From contig JALMLS010000466.1 in the NCBI GenBank assembly GCA_038496445.1, positions 62,001 through 126,000 of the forward strand: 64,000 bases of DNA. Reading direction: 5' to 3'. The position numbers and the translations under genes were made by a program. Below the pieces are notes generated by a model. That model saw only the letters and a list, made by a program, of their open reading frames with translations. It did not search any database and had not been told where the DNA came from. Shown in pieces: positions 61,780 through 64,000 of this stretch. Numbering within the stretch: position 1 is the stretch's first letter; each line of letters opens with the position of its first letter. This DNA is from Trichosphaerium sp. ATCC 40318 (taxonomy: Eukaryota; Discosea; Flabellinia; Trichosidae).

Positions 61780-61953
61780 TGGCTACTTAAAGGTGTGCAC
61801 ATGTGCGTCGTTAGTTGGGCATACTACAGTCTAGACAAAGTGCACCAGGCTTCATTTTAGAAATCACGTGAGTTGTCTTTAAATCAGAAAAGGATCTCGG
61901 TTTGTTGGAAAATGAAGGTGTTTATTGCTTCTTGGCCTTCCATAATCAATAAT
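61780..61953. promoter_or_regulatory. Upstream region of the kelch-aldolase-SDR-SNF2 gene
   Basis: 174 bp between this gene's start and the end of the MORN pseudogene on the same strand. It contains CACGTG near 61865. The promoter is presumed to lie here. Confidence 0.4.
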
Positions 61954-62348
61954 TTACATAAAGAGTCTTCCATCTTCGTCCCACCATGTATAATTACCGT
62001 TTGGTTCAGCGTAGCTTAAAGCTGAAGTTGTCGATTGTCAAACCGCTCTTTAAATTCACCATGCTTTCTACTATCAACCCACCCTTGTACTGTTGTTGTC
62101 CGTTTTGATACCATTGTGTACCCGCCAAATTGCACTCCATTAACATACTCTTTATGCATCTTGATTGGTCCGTTCTCATACCATTCCTTGTATTCACCAT
62201 GTATCTCAGCATTAACAAAAGTAGTAAGTACTTTTAATTGCCCATTTGAAAACCACTCCTTGTGCACCCCATTTTCCATAGCATTGCTAACCTTGGGTGG
62301 ACTGTGGCTTTGACAACATTTTTTTTGTTGAAACATCTCAAGGCTCAC
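61954..62348 (-). pseudogene. MORN-like repeat gene with several indels
   Basis: Start at 62348 (MSLEMFQQKK) or the Met four codons on. The main frame gives EWFSNGQLKVLTTFVNAEIHG and EYKEWYENGPIKMHKEYVNG, the pattern of bacterial-type MORN variant repeats. The third unit makes sense only when the frame shifts: TQWYQNGQQQYKG (about 62110-62070) is in another frame, and the first frame resumes at WVDSRKHGEFKE. The last unit (AEPNGNYTWWDEDGRLFM, ending TAA at 61954-61956) lies past the main-frame stop at 62016 in yet another frame. So at least three small indels, two of which cancel, separate it from an intact form. It follows PNKP by 50 bp on the same strand. Decay is the simplest reading; sequence error is the alternative. 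Confidence 0.6.
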
Positions 62349-62398
62349 TTATGAAATAATGACGCTTGGTTAAAAATACAGCACAACAACTGAGGCTT

Positions 62399-64000
62399 TT
62401 ATTTATGTGTCCATGAAAAAAATATCTTTTTTTCTGATGCATCAGAAAAAGTTGGTACAAAGTTAATATCGTGGACTTCTTTAATTCCTTCAGCAAGATT
62501 TGGATAAGTATATTTCTTATTAAAAACATGATAAGCAATATCAGGGATTAGTTTCCTTTGCCCTTCTAGTCAAAAGAGTTAGAAAACATTTCACAAACAG
62601 CTGAGTTTGTTTTTTCCTTTTCAGAGCAACCAAAGTGGCGTACTTGTCTTAAAGGTTCTCAATTGGTTCAAATGTCTGCACAAGTCCTTAGGCGCTAAAG
62701 TAACAAAGCACCTCACAGGTACACCTGTGAAGAAAATAATAAGAAACAAAAGATAATGGATTACGTCTATTTTCATACCAAAAGATTTGGCGACTTTTAT
62801 GTAACGTGCACGTGCAGCTGCATCAGGGTTTGTATTATCTATCACTATACTCTTTCCACTCTAAACAATATAATTAGCGTTATAACAAACAATTAGATAC
62901 CGCCATACCCTAATACACTCTTTAGTCTTCTTAACGCATTTGTCTTGTGATCCAAGCTCATCCTGAGCCAAGTTAGTTTTTGACCGAAAGAAAAAAGTGA
63001 AGAAAGTGGCAACGCTTACCCTGCTTATACGAATGTAGCCTGCTGGGATCAAGTAACGCTTTACAAACGAAGATTTTCCAGATGCCTGTATACCAACCAT
63101 AATTATCATCTCTAGTTCATCAGATGTCAAGTTAGCCATACCAGACTAAATTCAACAGAGTTATGATAAATATTAACTTAGGTTTGTGTGTACCGGAAAT
63201 ACTTGAATGTTATTGGCTTTCACTTTCTTGTAATAAGCTTTAGGATCGAAACTATTCCAGCTCCATACTGTAGGTGGAGGGTCTCCATGAAAAAACTCTT
63301 CTGGCGTTTGAAATTGAATTCCAATGTTTGCAGCAAACTTTCTATTCAAAAAGTCAGTTAAGCGACAAAAAAAACAACAAGGTATACCTGTCACTACAAG
63401 AAAAATCTCCTGGCTTTAAAAAAAGATTAGTGAGGCGATTTACTACAATGTGAACGTACTCTACCAGCTGCATCGCCTACATACCTTTGAAAACAAGTGA
63501 GAAAAAAAACGTTTTGTACGGCAAATAAACTGTAAAAAAATGAACTAAAAAAAAATAGACGTACAAGCAGTTTGCCATATCTGGAGCTATTTTGTTGTTT
63601 GAGTAGTTAATCATATTATCCCACATTGTAGTATTTGGCTTTCTAAAATGATCTTTCTTTGATGAAATGAAAGCTTGCATTGGTACTCCAAGCTGTAGAC
63701 AAAACGGTAAACACCTTCAAAAAAAAAAAGAAAAAAAAAGATCAAGTACCCTTTGTATCATATCATCGATCTTTCCTGTTAAACTTTCTGGCGATTGTTT
63801 CTTTGAAGCAATACCAGCTTGATTTGTAAATATAACAATCTTGTATCCTTTATCATAAAAAAACTTAAGTCTAGTAACAACCTTGTCCGACCACCACTGC
63901 CAATCCTGCCAAACAAATTAAAAAAAAACACTACAGAAAAAAAACCCAAACAATGCCTGACAGCCCAGCAACGCCATCAAACACCAACAAGGCTTTTTTG
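62399..64000 (-). CDS. PNKP: Bifunctional polynucleotide phosphatase/kinase (N-terminus outside window)
   Basis: DNA-repair enzyme that removes 3'-phosphate and adds 5'-phosphate at strand breaks. The 5' part lies beyond the right edge. The HAD phosphatase part shows IVIFTNQAGIASKK (near 63830), DHFRKPNTTMWD (near 63650) and CLYVGDAAGR (near 63570-63470). The kinase part shows the P-loop MVGIQASGKSSFVKRYLIP (near 63105-63050), then IVIDNTNPDAAARARYIKVA (near 62840-62780) and an Arg/Leu-rich lid (CRHLNQLRTF). The C-terminus KKIFFSWTHK ends with TAA at 62399-62401. The order phosphatase then kinase, without a visible FHA domain in the window, is that of metazoan and fungal PNKP. The first exons near 63960-64000 (VFDG) may hold the DxD motif but are cut by the window. 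Confidence 0.88.

Noticed and set aside
1-64000. CRISPR arrays, insertion sequences, rRNA and tRNA genes
   Set aside because: No direct-repeat arrays with spacers, no transposase-like ORF, and no tRNA A/B-box or rRNA-like stretch was found by eye.

Overview
The window is nuclear DNA from a compact, AT-rich, intron-rich eukaryote. Genes lie on both strands with short spacers, and most are cut by introns of about 35-60 nt. Many introns start GTACGT and end AG, and all three standard stop codons are used. The conserved genes are eukaryotic: a USP deubiquitinase, COG8, ORC4, PEX7, PNKP and a family-C GPCR. A Zn2Cys6 transcription factor, restored only when its intron is removed, is typical of fungi and some other microbial eukaryotes. 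I would call it a unicellular or fungal-like eukaryote and cannot name the lineage. Gene limits below come from hand splicing of GT-AG introns and should be read as models.

Left part (1-18.2 kb): the 3' part of a large USP9X/USP34-type ubiquitin protease (+), meeting tail to tail a very long gene (-) in which COG8 is followed in frame by a huge charged coiled coil and an acidic tail. Next come a repeat protein with WY-type modules (-) and, sharing a 75-bp divergent promoter with it, a macro-domain protein ending in a CBM20-like starch/glycogen-binding domain (+).

Middle (18.8-45.3 kb): a gene whose first three exons encode a ubiquitin-like domain ending in Gly-Gly, joined directly to a type II membrane protein with a collagen-like stretch and a cupredoxin-like domain (+); a family-C GPCR (-); an NAD-dependent epimerase (+); the Zn2Cys6 factor (-); a four-TM protein (-); ORC4 (+); a dihydroflavonol/cinnamoyl-CoA-reductase-like SDR (-); a shortened DJ-1/HSP31 protein (+); a proline-rich protein with ubiquitin-like and PH domains (-); an LRR protein (+); and PEX7 (+).

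Right part (46-64 kb): two related genes face each other tail to tail around a small membrane-protein gene. The + copy encodes kelch repeats fused to a SNF2 ATPase. The - copy has the same two ends, but between them carries a complete class II aldolase plus short-chain dehydrogenase module that appears to have lost key catalytic residues. This kelch-aldolase-SDR-SNF2 architecture is the strongest candidate for something undescribed. The window ends with a decaying MORN-repeat gene and a partial PNKP gene, both on the - strand.

Two genome-level signals stand out: the hexamer CACGTG is strongly over-represented, notably inside introns, and the 5' splice site favours GTACGT over GTAAGT.
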